Source of the DNA: Glaciozyma antarctica PI12
Taxonomy: Eukaryota; Basidiomycota; Microbotryomycetes; Kriegeriales; Camptobasidiaceae
Assembly (NCBI GenBank): GCA_002917775.1
Contig: KZ627160.1
Coordinates: 898,241-962,240, forward strand
Direction: 5' to 3'
DNA: 64,000 bases
Both the position numbers and the translations under genes were made by a program. The notes beneath the pieces are model-generated. The model was not told the origin of the DNA and searched no databases. It was given only the letters and a program-made list of their open reading frames with translations. The stretch's first letter is position 1. The number at the start of each line of letters is the position of its first letter. Below, piece after piece: positions 23,132-33,562 of the stretch.

Positions 23132-24173
23132 ATGGACTCGAAGAATGAATGTGTCCTCTGTGGAGCGTCTGCGGCTCTGCGATGCGCGAGGTGCTTGAAG
23201 GCCGTCCACTGCTCTTAAGCTCATCAAGCTGTCGTGCGTTCTCCGATTCCTCCAGTTTGGGCTCAGTAGGCTGATGGGTTCGCCTTGCTACAGATGTGGC
23301 CGAGCCACAAGATACTGTGCGGCAAAGACCTGCTCTTTCGTCAGGTCGACGTGACTCGCGAGGAAAGCGACTTCTTCGCAACAACTCGACAAAGTGCGTT
23401 CTTTCTCTCCATTTCGGAACGACAGCGCTAATACTCGCAGCAGTGACGTTCAAGATTGCCGATATCCTCAGTCTCACGCTCCGCGGCGAGCCATCGGGCA
23501 CCATCGTCCAGACCATTTTCGCGCAGCTGCCTGAGGAGCTTGATCCCCTCGAGGTTCGTCGCTGCTACAGCTTACGAACCGAGCATAGGATTCCACTAAC
23601 GTATTTGTCTGCGTCGCAGATGTGGTGGAAGGCTCTGAACCGCGAAATCAGCACTCTGGGTTCGGTTCGGCGAAACAGATGGATCACGAACTTCCGCGTC
23701 GCCATCACGAGAGCCACGCCGATGCCAGAATTCATCGCCTCCCCCGAACTTTACCCTCCTACCAGATCAGCAAGGTCCAGCCCCTCATGTGCCAGCACGG
23801 CGTCCCCGACTCTCTCCAAATCCCTCTCCTGCAACACACCTTCGACTTTTCCGCCCTCATGAACGTCTGGCGTATCGACCGGCCTCCTATATTCGAAGCT
23901 CGCCATTTGGAAATCGCGTTCGAGCGGATGCAGCGGTCGAACAGAGCCGTGACGGAGACGCTGCAACCGAGGAGTTACCTCTTGCGCGACACGTTGGACT
24001 ACGAGCTGCGAGTCGCAGAACCGGGCCTGAGGCAGGTGGTACGGAGGACGCAGGGGATGGATGTGCTTGAATGTAATCGCGTGGCGGAGGAGGAGATGCG
24101 GGAATTGGTGGAGGCGAGCTTGGGTCCTGGACATGGCGACAGGATACAGGGAATAGCGTGCAAAGCTCCTTAG
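23132..24173 (+). pseudogene. MYND zinc-finger gene, copy 2 (disrupted)
   Basis: ATG 23132 begins MDSKNECVLCGASAALRCAR and the finger continues to AVHCS, where a TAA at 23216-23218 replaces the CAA or CAG codon of copies 1 and 3. The intron after it and the closing MWPSHKILC are in the expected places, as is the exon with ILSLTLRGEPSGTIVQTIFA. Near 23750 one base is missing relative to copy 1 (ELYP then a slip), after which homology continues as YQISKVQPLMCQHGVPDSLQ and FERMQRSNRAVTETLQ to the stop at 24173. So it has one stop inside the zinc finger and one frame slip. Intron positions are shared with copy 1, so the copies arose by DNA duplication, not retroposition. Function unknown. Confidence 0.7.
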
Positions 24174-24522
24174 AGCCTTTCGGTTCGTTCTCAAAGTGTC
24201 GTTCTACATCACAAAGCGAGCAGCTGAAGGCTCAAGCGAGAGCGAGACGCCGAAAGTCGAACAGAAGACAAACACCGGATGGGCTTCATCGGTCGTTCAC
24301 CGGTACGCGATGAGCTTTTAGGGGCGCACTGAGTGAAGCGCCTGAGCCAAAAAATCCAATTCTATCCGCAGAGCCGCCTGCTTCGACGTACCCTGCGTTC
24401 TCCCCTCGCTGCTTGATAGTCGAGTTCGGCAGCGAGGTTTGCTACTTTGCAAAGTAGCAGCCTGAGCAGCTCCGCCGGCGGGTCCCTCGGCGGGGTTCCT
24501 CCTCGAGTTGTTGGCAGGGAAG
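24174..24522. other. intergenic, upstream of the Zn2Cys6 factor
   Basis: About 350 bp with no open frame of interest; probably the promoter and leader of the transcription factor that follows. Confidence 0.4.
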
Positions 24523-27500
24523 ATGCAGCAGCAGCAGCAGTCGCCCTACGACGATCCGTACGCGATCCCCTTCGCATCGACTTCAGCGGAGCGGCAACAG
24601 TTGGACTTTAGCGTTGGAGCGGCGACACCACCTGGTGACGAGAAGAGCCAGCTCGGTGGGACGGTCGAGGGGGAGGAGAAGCGGAAGAAGAAGAGGCCGA
24701 GGCAGGTGTTGAGTTGTGAGTGGATTCTACGATGTATCGGGGAGAGGAAGGGGGTGCGGTAGGACGGGAGGGAGGTTGAAGGCCGACTGGGAAGGTGGTT
24801 GTTGTTGCCCTCGTTTGGCCAGGCGCGTGGTGTTGACCTACAGTCTTCCTGGGGCTCAGCGGCCACAGGAGTAGGTGTGGCAGTCGCCCAAAGCCGAGAA
24901 CAAGGCCGCTCCTTGCCCTGCTCCTCGCTGAGACCGGTCCCAACGCACACCGCCTTGACAGCTGATGACCTCCGCTCCCTCTCCCCAGGCACCCGCTGCG
25001 TAGCTCGCAAAACCAAATGCGACAAAGTAATCCCCTGCTCCGCCTGCGTCAAACGCGGTGATCCCACTTCCTGCGTCGTCGAAGGCGTCGACGAGTCCTC
25101 CGCGTGCGTCCTCCCCTCTCTCCGCTACTCCCAGCTAACCCTCAGCATCAGACGGCAGCCCTTTGCGCTCAACGAAGAGTTTATTGCGCTGAGGAACCGC
25201 GTCGGAACGCTCGAATCCCTCGTCTCCTCACTCCTCGCTGCGGTGCCGGCCTTGAGCCTTCATGCCGGCGGAGAGATTTCGATGGCGCCGCGCGTGGGAC
25301 CGAGTTCGGGAACGGGAGCGAAGGGGGATACGGAGGAGGAGAGCGTAGCGGCGGTGTTGCAGAGGCTTAGGGAGGGGAGTGCGGGAGCGGACAAGGTGCG
25401 TTTTGCGAGTTCCGGCGGGAGGAAGGGAGCTGATCCTGGCGTATGCGTACAGAACTACACGTTGCCAGTTGTGCGAGGTAATGGGATTGAAGCGCTGCTC
25501 GTGCTGATACCGAGCAAAGCTGTCGCGGACATGCTGGTCGAATCGTTCCTCGCACGCGTCGATTGGTACCTTCATGTGCGTTCTCGCGTTCCTCTCAAGG
25601 AACGAGAGGCCCGGCTGACGAAGGTGTACAGGTACTTCACGTTCCTACGTTCCGCTTGGACTACGCGACGTTCTGGGAGACGTTCGGCGCGTCCCAACCT
25701 TCTCCTGACCCGACCTGGCTCCCTCCTCGCCTCGCTACAATCTTCATGGCACGTCCACTCCCTGCCTTCGTTCCTTCCCTCCCTCCGCACTCCTGCTATC
25801 TTCTGCTTCCTTTTGCCCCCCCCTTACCACCGTCCGCCGCTGACGATCTTCGCAGGTCCTCGCCCTCGGCCTCCACTTCATCCCTCCTTCCTCCTCTCCC
25901 TACCCCGCTCTCGAAGGCACCTCCCTCCCGCTGAGGTGGATCGATGCCGCCGAGAAAGCTCTCGGACTTTCCGACTGGATCGGTCGACCTCAGGCTCGCA
26001 GCGTGCAGACGATTCTCATGATGGCGTTCTACTGGCACAATACGGGGTGCGTGAGCGAGTGGAGGGGTGTAGGAGTGGAGCTGATGGTTGATGCAGAGGA
26101 ATCGATCGGCTGGTAGTCTGGGTCGGAGCGGGAGTTCGCATCGCGCAGAGTCTTGGGATGCACGCAGGAGACAAGCAGCCACCGACGTACGTCCTCGCTT
26201 CCCTCCTCACGGCCTTCGCTGATTTTTAGAAACGTAGATTCCCAAACGACACCTTCCGACTGCAAGGCGAGCAACTCGCCTTCTTCCGCAAGGAGATGGG
26301 AGCGCGACTCTGGTGGTTCCTCTGCGCGTACGACTGGGACGTCTCCTACCGTACTCGGAACGTCTCCGTCCTCCACGCTCAAGACTGTCCGTTCCCTCCT
26401 CCTTCGCCGGTCGCACGAAACTAACGATCGGTGCAGTCTCCACCCCCGCTCCGGCCAACCTCTCCGACGCGGACCTCTTTAATGGCCCCCTCGCTTCTCG
26501 ACCGCTGGATCAGCCGACGACGACGACGCATGAGATCGTCATCTCTGACCTCGTCTTCGTGCAGCAGCAGTGGGGGCAGCCGAGGAAGGCTCTCGTCGCT
26601 GCGGGCGGGGAGGGAGGGTTCAGTCTTGAGACTGGTGCGTCCTTTTCGTTCGGCGGACTGGGTGGAGCTGATGTGGAGCAGTGCTGTCGATCGATCAGCT
26701 TGTTCGAGCGATACAGGGGAGGTTTCCCGAGTACTTCCAGGTCGAGAAGGACAAGATTAGTAGGCCGGTGGATCCCAGTAGGCCTTATTTGATGCTGCAG
26801 AGACTGCATCTTAATGTCGAGATCCACTGTCGTGTGAGTACTCGTCTTGCCGTCGGGGAGAGCGTGAGCTCATAATGGAAGCAGCTTGTGCGATTGCACC
26901 GGCGGTGCTTGTTCGAGGATATGAAGAGTCCCGAAGCGGCGACGTCGCGTACAGCATGCAGGAATTCGTCAAGCGTGCTCCTCTTGCTCGCAAACGAGTT
27001 CCGTCAGCGAAGTGATTGCGCCCACAAGTTCTGGTCTGTCCTCTCGCCCCTCCTCATTCACTCTCGCTAACCGCCCGCAACAGGTGGATCAACGCCTACT
27101 CCATCCTCGCCTGCTCAACAATCCTCATTTCCACCATCATCCTCGCCTCCCTCCCCCCTCCCATTCCACCCTCCTCAGACGACCTCCGTCGCCAAGTCCT
27201 CGCCACCCTCGCCGCACTCCGTCTCGCACCTCTCTCCCTCCACACCGCTCAAGGAATCCGCGTCATCGACGCTCTCCTCGCTGAAGAAGCTCTCACGAGA
27301 TCAGCTCACGCGGCGGGACGACAGGAGGTGGATCTGGCGCGGTTGAGGAACACGAGCGACGTGATTGGGCGCGCGACGATGTGCTGCGCCGAGGAAGAGA
27401 CGCACGCGCTTAGGAATTTGGCAGACGCATTGGGGGACCAACCGCGGGTCCCGGCAACGCAGTTTCAGAGGATCGATCCCGTGTTGTCGGGGATGGGAGG

Positions 27501-27552
27501 GTTTGGAGGGGTTTCGACGGGAGACGACGAGAGAGGAGGACGAGTTCTTTAG
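24523..27552 (+). CDS. Zn2Cys6 fungal transcription factor
   Basis: Multi-exon plus-strand gene. ATG 24523 opens MQQQQQSPYDDPYAIPF, a Lys/Arg stretch (KRKKKRPRQ) and the first half of the zinc cluster. A long intron of about 270 nt is removed to give SCTRCVARKTKCDKVIPC then SACVKRGDPTSC, all six cysteines of a Zn2Cys6 binuclear cluster. A linker helix (LRNRVGTLESLVSSLL) follows. The middle is the fungal_trans regulatory domain: PSKAVADMLVESFLARVDWY, VLHVPTFRLDYATFWETFG, LGLHFIPPSS, VQTILMMAFYWHNTG, MGARLWWFLCAYDWDVSYRT, then a C-terminal helical part. The target genes cannot be predicted. The chosen frame stops at 27552. An adjacent frame gives a more family-like ending (EEDEFFRTLGLLPPQLGAGG) to 27664, so a one-base slip near 27520-27540 is possible. 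Confidence 0.85.
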
Positions 27553-27664
27553 GACGTTGGGGTTGTTGCCGCCACAGTTGGGAGCGGGTGGGATGGGAGC
27601 GGATATGCTTGGGGAGGAGGGGATGGGGTTTGGATCGAGAAGCGAGGGGATGGGCGAGTGGTAG

Positions 27665-28036
27665 CGAGGGAGTTCATCGTTTGATTTTTTGGTGCATGGA
27701 TATCGTTTGTTCATACGCGCAGTTCGCTGTTGGCCACGTCGCAGGGCGAGAGCGATAACGACGAGCGAGGAGTCGAATGTGCGAGAGACGCATTCCGTAT
27801 CAGCAAGGAGCTTGCGCGTCGAGGGCTGGCGCGGACTCAAGTCGCTCTTCTTCCTTCGACAACTCCCTCCCCAGCTCTCCCTCCGCTAGAGCAGATCTTC
27901 ACCTTTCCTGGACCCAACCTTCGTGAACGCCTCCACTCGCCGCCGCCGCTGCCGGTACCTCGCTCGAACCCCCTCAACAGCTCCATCGCCTCTCCCGGCA
28001 CACCTCCACTCTTCCACTCCGCTAGCACACGCCGCG
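27665..28036. promoter_or_regulatory. intergenic, upstream of the AN1-finger gene
   Basis: About 370 bp between two plus-strand genes. It should hold the terminator of the transcription factor gene and the promoter of the next gene. No specific site is recognised. Confidence 0.35.
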
Positions 28037-29089
28037 ATGGACAGAGACGAGTTCCTCGACTTGGGCACGCACTGCAGCGCAAAGCACTGCAACCAGCTCG
28101 ACTGTACGCCGGCCTCCTCCCGACTGCTCTCCCACCTCCGCTGACCTCTGTACGCGAGCAGTCCTCCCCTTCAAATGCCCCTGCTGCGCTCTTCCCTACT
28201 GCCAGGACCACTGGCGACCAACGGCGCACCCCTGCCCTTCCTACGACCCCATCGCCGCCGACGTGCGTCCTCTCCCCTCCCCCACACTCGCGCTAGCTAA
28301 CCCCTCTCCCACTCAACAGAACCGCGTCCCCTCCTGCCCCCTCTGCAACACTCCCATCTCCTTCCCTCTCAACACCGACCCGAACCTCGCTATGGACGCT
28401 CACCTCGAAACCTCGTGCGCGATCCTCCACCCTGGTCGTAAGGCCCGGCCGGTACCAGGCGCGATGCCCGTCTGCGACGAACGGAGGTGCAAGACGAAGA
28501 TGGTCCTTCCCATGCGGTGCGAGAGCTGTCGAGGGAACTTTTGTGCGCCTCATAGGTGGGGGAAGGATCATGGGTGCGTGGGAGACGTGAGGTTGCTCGA
28601 GAATATGGGCAAGGGGAAGTTGGTGGAGACCAAGGCGAAGAGCGTGGGGATAGCGGGGTTGGCGGCGCTGAGACGAGCGCAGAAGAAAGTCGGAACGGGC
28701 AAGGGGACGAAGGAGGATCCGATCGTGCTCGGGGATTCGAGCGACGACGAGGTGCAGATTATTGAGATTATTGAGAAGCCGCCGGCGAAGGAGAAGGAGG
28801 GAGCGAAGAAGAAGGTCATGAGCGCGTTGGCGATACCGGGCAAGGTCGACAAGCGTGCGATGGCGGAGAGGGCGAGTGCGAAGAAGTCGCTCGAGGCACG
28901 AGCGAAGAAAGGGTGAGTCTCGTCGTTTCTACTCTTCGTGTGGAATATGCTGGGAGTGCGATTTGCTGATTCGGTGTACGCGAAGCTAGGTTGTTGACGG
29001 AGGACGAGAAGCTTCGCTATGCGACCGAGAAGGCGATCGACGTGCGGCGAGGAGGAGGATCCAAGGACAAGGGCTGCTTGATGAGCTGA
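28037..29089 (+). CDS. protein with two AN1-type zinc fingers (Cuz1/ZFAND2-like)
   Basis: Four-exon plus-strand gene. ATG 28037 gives MDRDEFLDLGTHCSAKHCNQ; splicing two short introns completes a first AN1 finger (CPCCALPYCQDHWRPTAHPC). A second follows: VCDERRCKTKMV, CESCRGNFCAPH and HGC. Two fingers at the N-terminus fit the Cuz1/ZFAND2 group, which binds Cdc48/p97 and the proteasome and is linked to arsenite and proteotoxic stress. The middle has an acidic-flanked hydrophobic patch (DSSDDEVQIIEII) that looks like a SUMO-interaction motif; that is my inference. The C-terminus is Lys/Ala-rich. The last intron joins KKG to LLTEDEKLRYATEKAIDVRR and the stop at 29087-29089. Intact. Confidence 0.88.
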
Positions 29090-29686
29090 TCTGCGACGAC
29101 GAAGCCTTTGTTGTTGGCGTACGTCGCTGCGTTCAAGAGAGTACTGCGTCCTCGCGTCGTCTGCTCGCGCTCTCTCTGCTGTTCTCTCGAACCTCGGCAT
29201 TCGCGACTCGGCTTTTCAGAAAACGGCCAACTTCATGCACTCCCAGTTCAATCCTGCTCCTCCACCGCAGCGTCGTCCACCTCCCAGCAATCGGACGCTT
29301 TCAAAGTCTTCTCCACAGCCGCCAGGTCCTGCGCCTCGGTATTCCCAGCCTTGCGACGTACGCTTAGCGACGAAGTCGACGAACGCACGAGCGAACAGAA
29401 CGAACCTTCCGACGCCATTCACGTAAGAGTTGACCATGAGGTGCATCATCTGCTGCAGCGTCTCGGGCAAGTCGTCCATCGGCTTGAGGAAGGGGTACGC
29501 CTCCGGGTACCGTTTCGGAACGAGATCACCGGCAACGGGTCAACCCGACAGTTTTCTACGATTATTCAAGCTCTTTGGTTGCGACTGGGTGTACGAAGGA
29601 CTGGGAGTTCAAGAGCAGCTCGCGAAGAGACCAATTGCACGGTAGCAAGTTCATATGGTCCAATGAGGACTGAAGTCCTCATCGAA
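29090..29686. other. interval before the tRNA; one unexplained minus-strand frame
   Basis: About 600 bp. On the minus strand 29216-29479 an open frame has fairly coding-like text (KRYPEAYPFLKPMDDLPETL, then LMVNSYVNGVGRFVLFARAF), extending upstream to about 29535 before a stop. No start, acceptor or family was found, so it may be a gene remnant. The rest is the 3' flank of the AN1-finger gene. Confidence 0.35.
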
Positions 29687-29778
29687 GGACAGATGGCCGA
29701 GCGGTTAAGGCGCCAGCTTAAGGTTTAACACACCTGCTGGTTCTTAATTGAGCGTGGGTTCGATTCCCACTCTGTTCA
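29687..29778 (+). tRNA. tRNA-Leu(AAG) with an 11-nt intron
   Basis: A complete cloverleaf can be drawn. The acceptor stem GGACAGA pairs with TCTGTTC (one G-U), and the D-arm contains the A box TGGCCGAGCGGTTAAGGCG. The anticodon stem CCAGC pairs with GCTGG; the loop gives anticodon AAG at 29720-29722. An intron (29724-29734) sits one base 3' of the anticodon, the usual place. A long variable arm, typical of a type II tRNA, and the T-arm GTGGG/CCCAC with B box GGTTCGATTCC at 29757-29767 complete it. It would read the CTT and, after A-to-I editing, CTC leucine codons, CTC being abundant in this genome. Confidence 0.96.
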
Positions 29779-29783
29779 CAGTC

Positions 29784-29789
29784 TTTTTT
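29784..29789 (+). terminator. RNA polymerase III T-run terminator
   Basis: Six T's begin six bases after the tRNA end. Two longer T-runs follow near 29810 and 29826 and could act as back-up stops. Confidence 0.85.
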
Positions 29790-30059
29790 CTGTCTCCCTG
29801 GGCAGGGTTTTTTTTTTTTAGCCTGTTTTTTTTTTTTGCCTGTCTACGAGGAGGGAGGGAACCAGATAGAGGAGAAGGAGTCGAAGCGGAGCAGAGTGGT
29901 TGCGCAGAAGTAGCGGCGCCATCTCATCTCCTCTGGCGAAGTCGGGCTGGCGCCTTCTTCCAACTCTCGCCCGCCTTCGTCGCCAACACGTCCCCTTCCA
30001 CGTTCCTCCACCGACTCTCCCTCCTCTCCCGCTCCCTCACCACCTCCTCCCGCCCCAGC

Positions 30060-31824
30060 ATGTCGTACGCCCGCGAGAAGCAAGTCGCCATTTCCGCAGT
30101 TTTAAAGGCTTCCCTCCTCGCCCAGAAGGTCCAGTTCGAGCTCATCGGAAGCGGAGGAGTCACCAAGAAGGATAAGAGTCCTGTTACGGGTGCGTTGCGC
30201 TTCTTCGTTGGCGAGGGGGTCGAGGACGAACTGGACGGAGGGATGACGGAGGCTGGGTGGGAGCTGGTGCTAGGAGGACGACGGCTGTGGTGCGAGCTGG
30301 AGAGCACCCTGGTGCTGCTCTTGAGCTGAACGGAAGCTCAGCGTGGCGGGGTAGAGCTCCTCGTCTGGGGGACGGTGGGGGCAGGAGCTCCTGCTTTGCT
30401 CTGGCGTCAGAGGAGCTCCTCCTCCCGCTTTGCTCTCTCTACAACTTCCCTGGGCCCAGCTGGACCTTCACAGGAAGAACTCAAGGCGGCAGGGGAGCTG
30501 CTGGCGTCAGGCGATGAGGACCTGGGGACTCTGGAGCGTCGCGCTCTGCTTGCGGCAGGCGCTCTTGCACTCCACCGCCTCCTCCCTGCTGCTACCACTC
30601 ACAATGTACGACGTGGGCCAGGCACCAGGCAGCGGGAGACCGAATAGAGCGGACCATCGTCGCTCGCCCGAGGACTCAATCGTTCATCTCACGCGATCAG
30701 CTCGCTAACCCCATCATCCCACAGTCGCCGACTACACCTGCCAAGCTCTCGTCTCCTCCGTCCTCTTCTCTCACTTCCCCGACGATCTCATTGTCGGCGA
30801 GGAAGATTCATCGGAGCTCAACACTCCCGAGAACGCTGCTACCAAGGCGGCCATCGTCCGCCTTGCGAACGAGGCGATGGGACTCCGGCTACCGGCGACG
30901 GAGGAGGGAGAGTGGGCTGGCGTCAAGAGCGTTACGAGGGGCGAAAAGGAGTGGTTGGCGATCATCGACCGCGGAAACAGCGAGGGCGGAGCTTCGGGTC
31001 GTGCGTTCCCCTCCCTCTCCTCCGCTTTCTCGGGAGCTAACCCCTTGCTCGCACAGGCCACTGGGCGCTCGATCCGATCGACGGGACTAAGGGATTCCTT
31101 CGCGGTGGACAGTACGCCGTCTGCCTCGGGTTGATGCAGGACGGCAAGGTCGTCGTTGGCGTGATGGGGTGCCCCAACCTCCCCGTCGACCCTGCGCAGC
31201 CCGAGGGTGAGAAGGGCGTCATCTTCGTCGCCGTCAAGGGCCAAGGAGCGTTCCAGGTTTGTCGATCCCTCTTCTCCCCCGTCGTCGCAGCTAATCTCGG
31301 AGGAACCGCAGCGATCACCTCTCCTATCCCTGACCTCACTCCTATCCACATGTCTCCCATCACCTCCCCCGCTTCCGCCTCGTTCTGCGAATCTGTCGAA
31401 GCCGGCCACAGTGACCACGGTACGAACGCGCGCATCGCGTCGTTGTTGGGCATCACCAAGCCGAGCGTGAGGATGGACTCGCAGGCCAAGTACTGCAGCA
31501 TCGCGCGAGGTGACGGAGATATCTACCTCCGCCTACCAGTGTCGGAGACGTACGAGGAGAAGATCTGGGTACGTCGTTCCTCCCTCTCGCTCCCTTTGTC
31601 GCTGACGATTTCGCCCGCAGGTTCGCTCGTCGGGATCCCTCCTCGTTGAGGAGGCTGGCGGAGTTGTTAGCGATATGAACGGCAAGCCTTTGGACTTCTC
31701 GCTTGGACGGACGCTCCGCGGGAACAAGGGCGTCGTCGCGGCGGAGAAGAGCATTCATGCGGAGGTCATCAAGGCGGTCTTGCAGGCGATCAAGGAAAAC
31801 ACGGAGAACAAGGCGTTGGCTTAG
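30060..31824 (+). CDS. MET22: 3'(2'),5'-bisphosphate nucleotidase (Hal2/Met22 family)
   Basis: Plus-strand gene of about six exons. ATG 30060 gives MSYAREKQVAISAVLKASLL, the family's first helix, then TKKDKSPVT. After a long intron (30190-30724, 535 nt) follow VADYTCQALVSSVL, FPDDLIVGEEDSSEL and the signature DPIDGTKGFLRGGQYAVCLG. The rest includes ESVEAGHSDHG, VRMDSQAKYCSIARGDGDIY, SLLVEEAGGVVSDM and the stop at 31824. The enzyme removes the 3'-phosphate of PAP and PAPS, needed for sulphate assimilation, and is the lithium/sodium target of halotolerance in yeast. The GEEDSS and DPIDGT metal sites are intact. The third metal motif, WDHAxG in relatives, reads WVRSSG here across an intron (31569-31620), so the Asp is missing. 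This may be a real change or an error. A donor GTCGAT is needed for the intron after GAFQV. Confidence 0.9.
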
Positions 31825-32427
31825 ATGCGAATATAGGCTTTGCGAATGTGTGCTTTGCCTTCTTGAGAGTAGGCAGAAGGACAGGTCGGAAGGGACACAC
31901 TCGCGACTCAGCGGTCGCGCGGCTCTTTCTCGTGGACAACTCCCCCCGCGACGAGGCTTGCTCTTAGCTTGACCGACCTCTTCGGGCTCTACTCTAAGCT
32001 TCGCAGCCTCCTTGAACAACAACCAGTTTGATCGACGCAGGATTCCCCGAGCTCGCCGGAACAGCCTCACACTCCTCCACCGACGCTTCCCGCTTCACCA
32101 TCGTTACGCGTGCAACTCAGGAACCAGATCTTCGTTGAGTACTTCAACGTGAGTGGAAGCGCATTGTGGGGAAAGAGGAGGGAGTCGGAGTCGTGGGCAG
32201 CTGATGGGGCACCACGCGAAGGTGGCTCGAGAGGAGAGGACCTGCTTGCGCCCGACCCAGAGCTATGGAATGGCTTCCGACTGCGCGTGTGTGCGCTGCA
32301 CGCTCATCGCCCGTGATCCGCAGAGGGCGAGGTCGCATCACAACCCGCTGCTCCTCCTCCCCGTCCCCCAGCCTTTCAGCTCTCAAGCAGCTTGCTAACC
32401 TTCCTCTCCCTCCGACAGGCGCTGGAA
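31825..32427. other. intergenic, upstream of the F-box gene
   Basis: About 600 bp. Donor-like (CAAC|GTGAGT near 32150) and acceptor-like (GCTAAC...CGACAG near 32417) signals suggest the F-box gene may have upstream leader exons here, but no coding exon can be supported. Confidence 0.35.
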
Positions 32428-33562
32428 ATGGCTACTCCACCTACGTGCGTACTAAACCCTACCCCTGCTCATCTCTGGGCGCAGCTCACTCCTCAGCGCA
32501 GATCTCAACCGCCATCTCTCCCCTCGCCTCTCTCCCTCTCCGATCACGCGACAATCAACTCCCTTCCTCTCGAAACTCTCTTCCACATCCTTCGCTACGC
32601 TTCCGACGGTCCTGTTAGGCGTTGTGATTTGCGAGAACGAGGCCCCACTCGCTACAGCACCCTCAGCGCATCCGCCCTCGTCTGTCGCGGATGGCGACGG
32701 ATAGCGCAGGAGCTGCTTTGGAAGCACGTCATAATTCGGACTGTAAAGGAGGCGGAAGCGTTTGTGCGGGCTTCGAGGGGGAGGCGTTTTCGAACGCCGC
32801 AGCTGGAGCTCGATGTCGAACGCCCGTCTTCGGCCAAAGCGGGCTCCGATGTCGTTGACGCGTGCGTCGGTATCGAATCTCTTACCGCAGGCGAGCAACA
32901 AGACGTGGCGACTGGCGTACTCTTCCCGCTAGCCAGTACGCCGCTCATTCTGACCCCACCCGAAGCGGGCTAATCATCCCCTTCTCCCAGCTCTCAAGAG
33001 TCTGCGTTTGTACGGCTCCGTGCTAAGCTCAAGCCCCGCGCAACCTCTCTTCACCCTCTCTCATCTTACGCTCGGAAAACATCCAATCGGAATCATATCC
33101 TCGGATCCAGTCCTCGCCACCCGCCTCCTTCAATCCTCCATAACCTCTCTTGCCATCACCATTCCCTATATTCCTCGCCTTTCCCCCTTGTTCCATACCA
33201 CCATCCTCCTCCCACTTGCCCCTCAGCTTCTACATCTTGTCATCACCTGCCAGCGAGCGCGTCTTCCAACCATGTCGTCGTTCCTGGGACTGTGCTCCCG
33301 CCTCGAGCACGTCGTTACCCCCGACTTCGGTATTCTCCTCCACATCCTCCACCCCATCAAGCGCTGGAGCACATCGTTGTCGGCCGATGGCTTCTCGGAC
33401 GCCATCGTGCAGATCCTCGAATCCGACGTGACAGCCCTGTCGAAGCTGGAGCTGCTCGAATTCTCAGCGATTTCGGACGAGGTGGCGGACAAGTTTGGAT
33501 TCCGAGCGAGGCTGGCGCCGATTTGCGAAAGGCGAGGGATTGAGCTGGCATTCTCGGGTTGA
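32428..33562 (+). CDS. F-box-like protein, possibly frame-disrupted
   Basis: ATG 32428 starts a 180-residue frame. Its F-box helix reads INSLPLETLFHILRYASDG and ALVCRGWRRIAQELLWKHVI, as in the large F-box families of basidiomycetes. The text AEAFVRASRGRRFRTPQLEL leads into the leucine-rich part. After an apparent intron (acceptor TCTCCCAG near 32990) a second frame runs to 33562 with LKSLRLYGSVLSSSP, ITSLAITIPYIPRL and AIVQILESDVTALSKLELLE. With the most natural donor the two exons do not join in frame, so one break is likely, unless a different donor is used. Such proteins are usually substrate adaptors of SCF ubiquitin ligases; the target is unknown. Confidence is good for the family and low for the exact structure. 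Confidence 0.55.

Noticed and set aside
31256-31310. Frame break in MET22 after GAFQ
   Set aside because: A donor four bases further on (GTCGAT) gives an in-frame join to ITSPIPDLTPIHM, so no break is needed.
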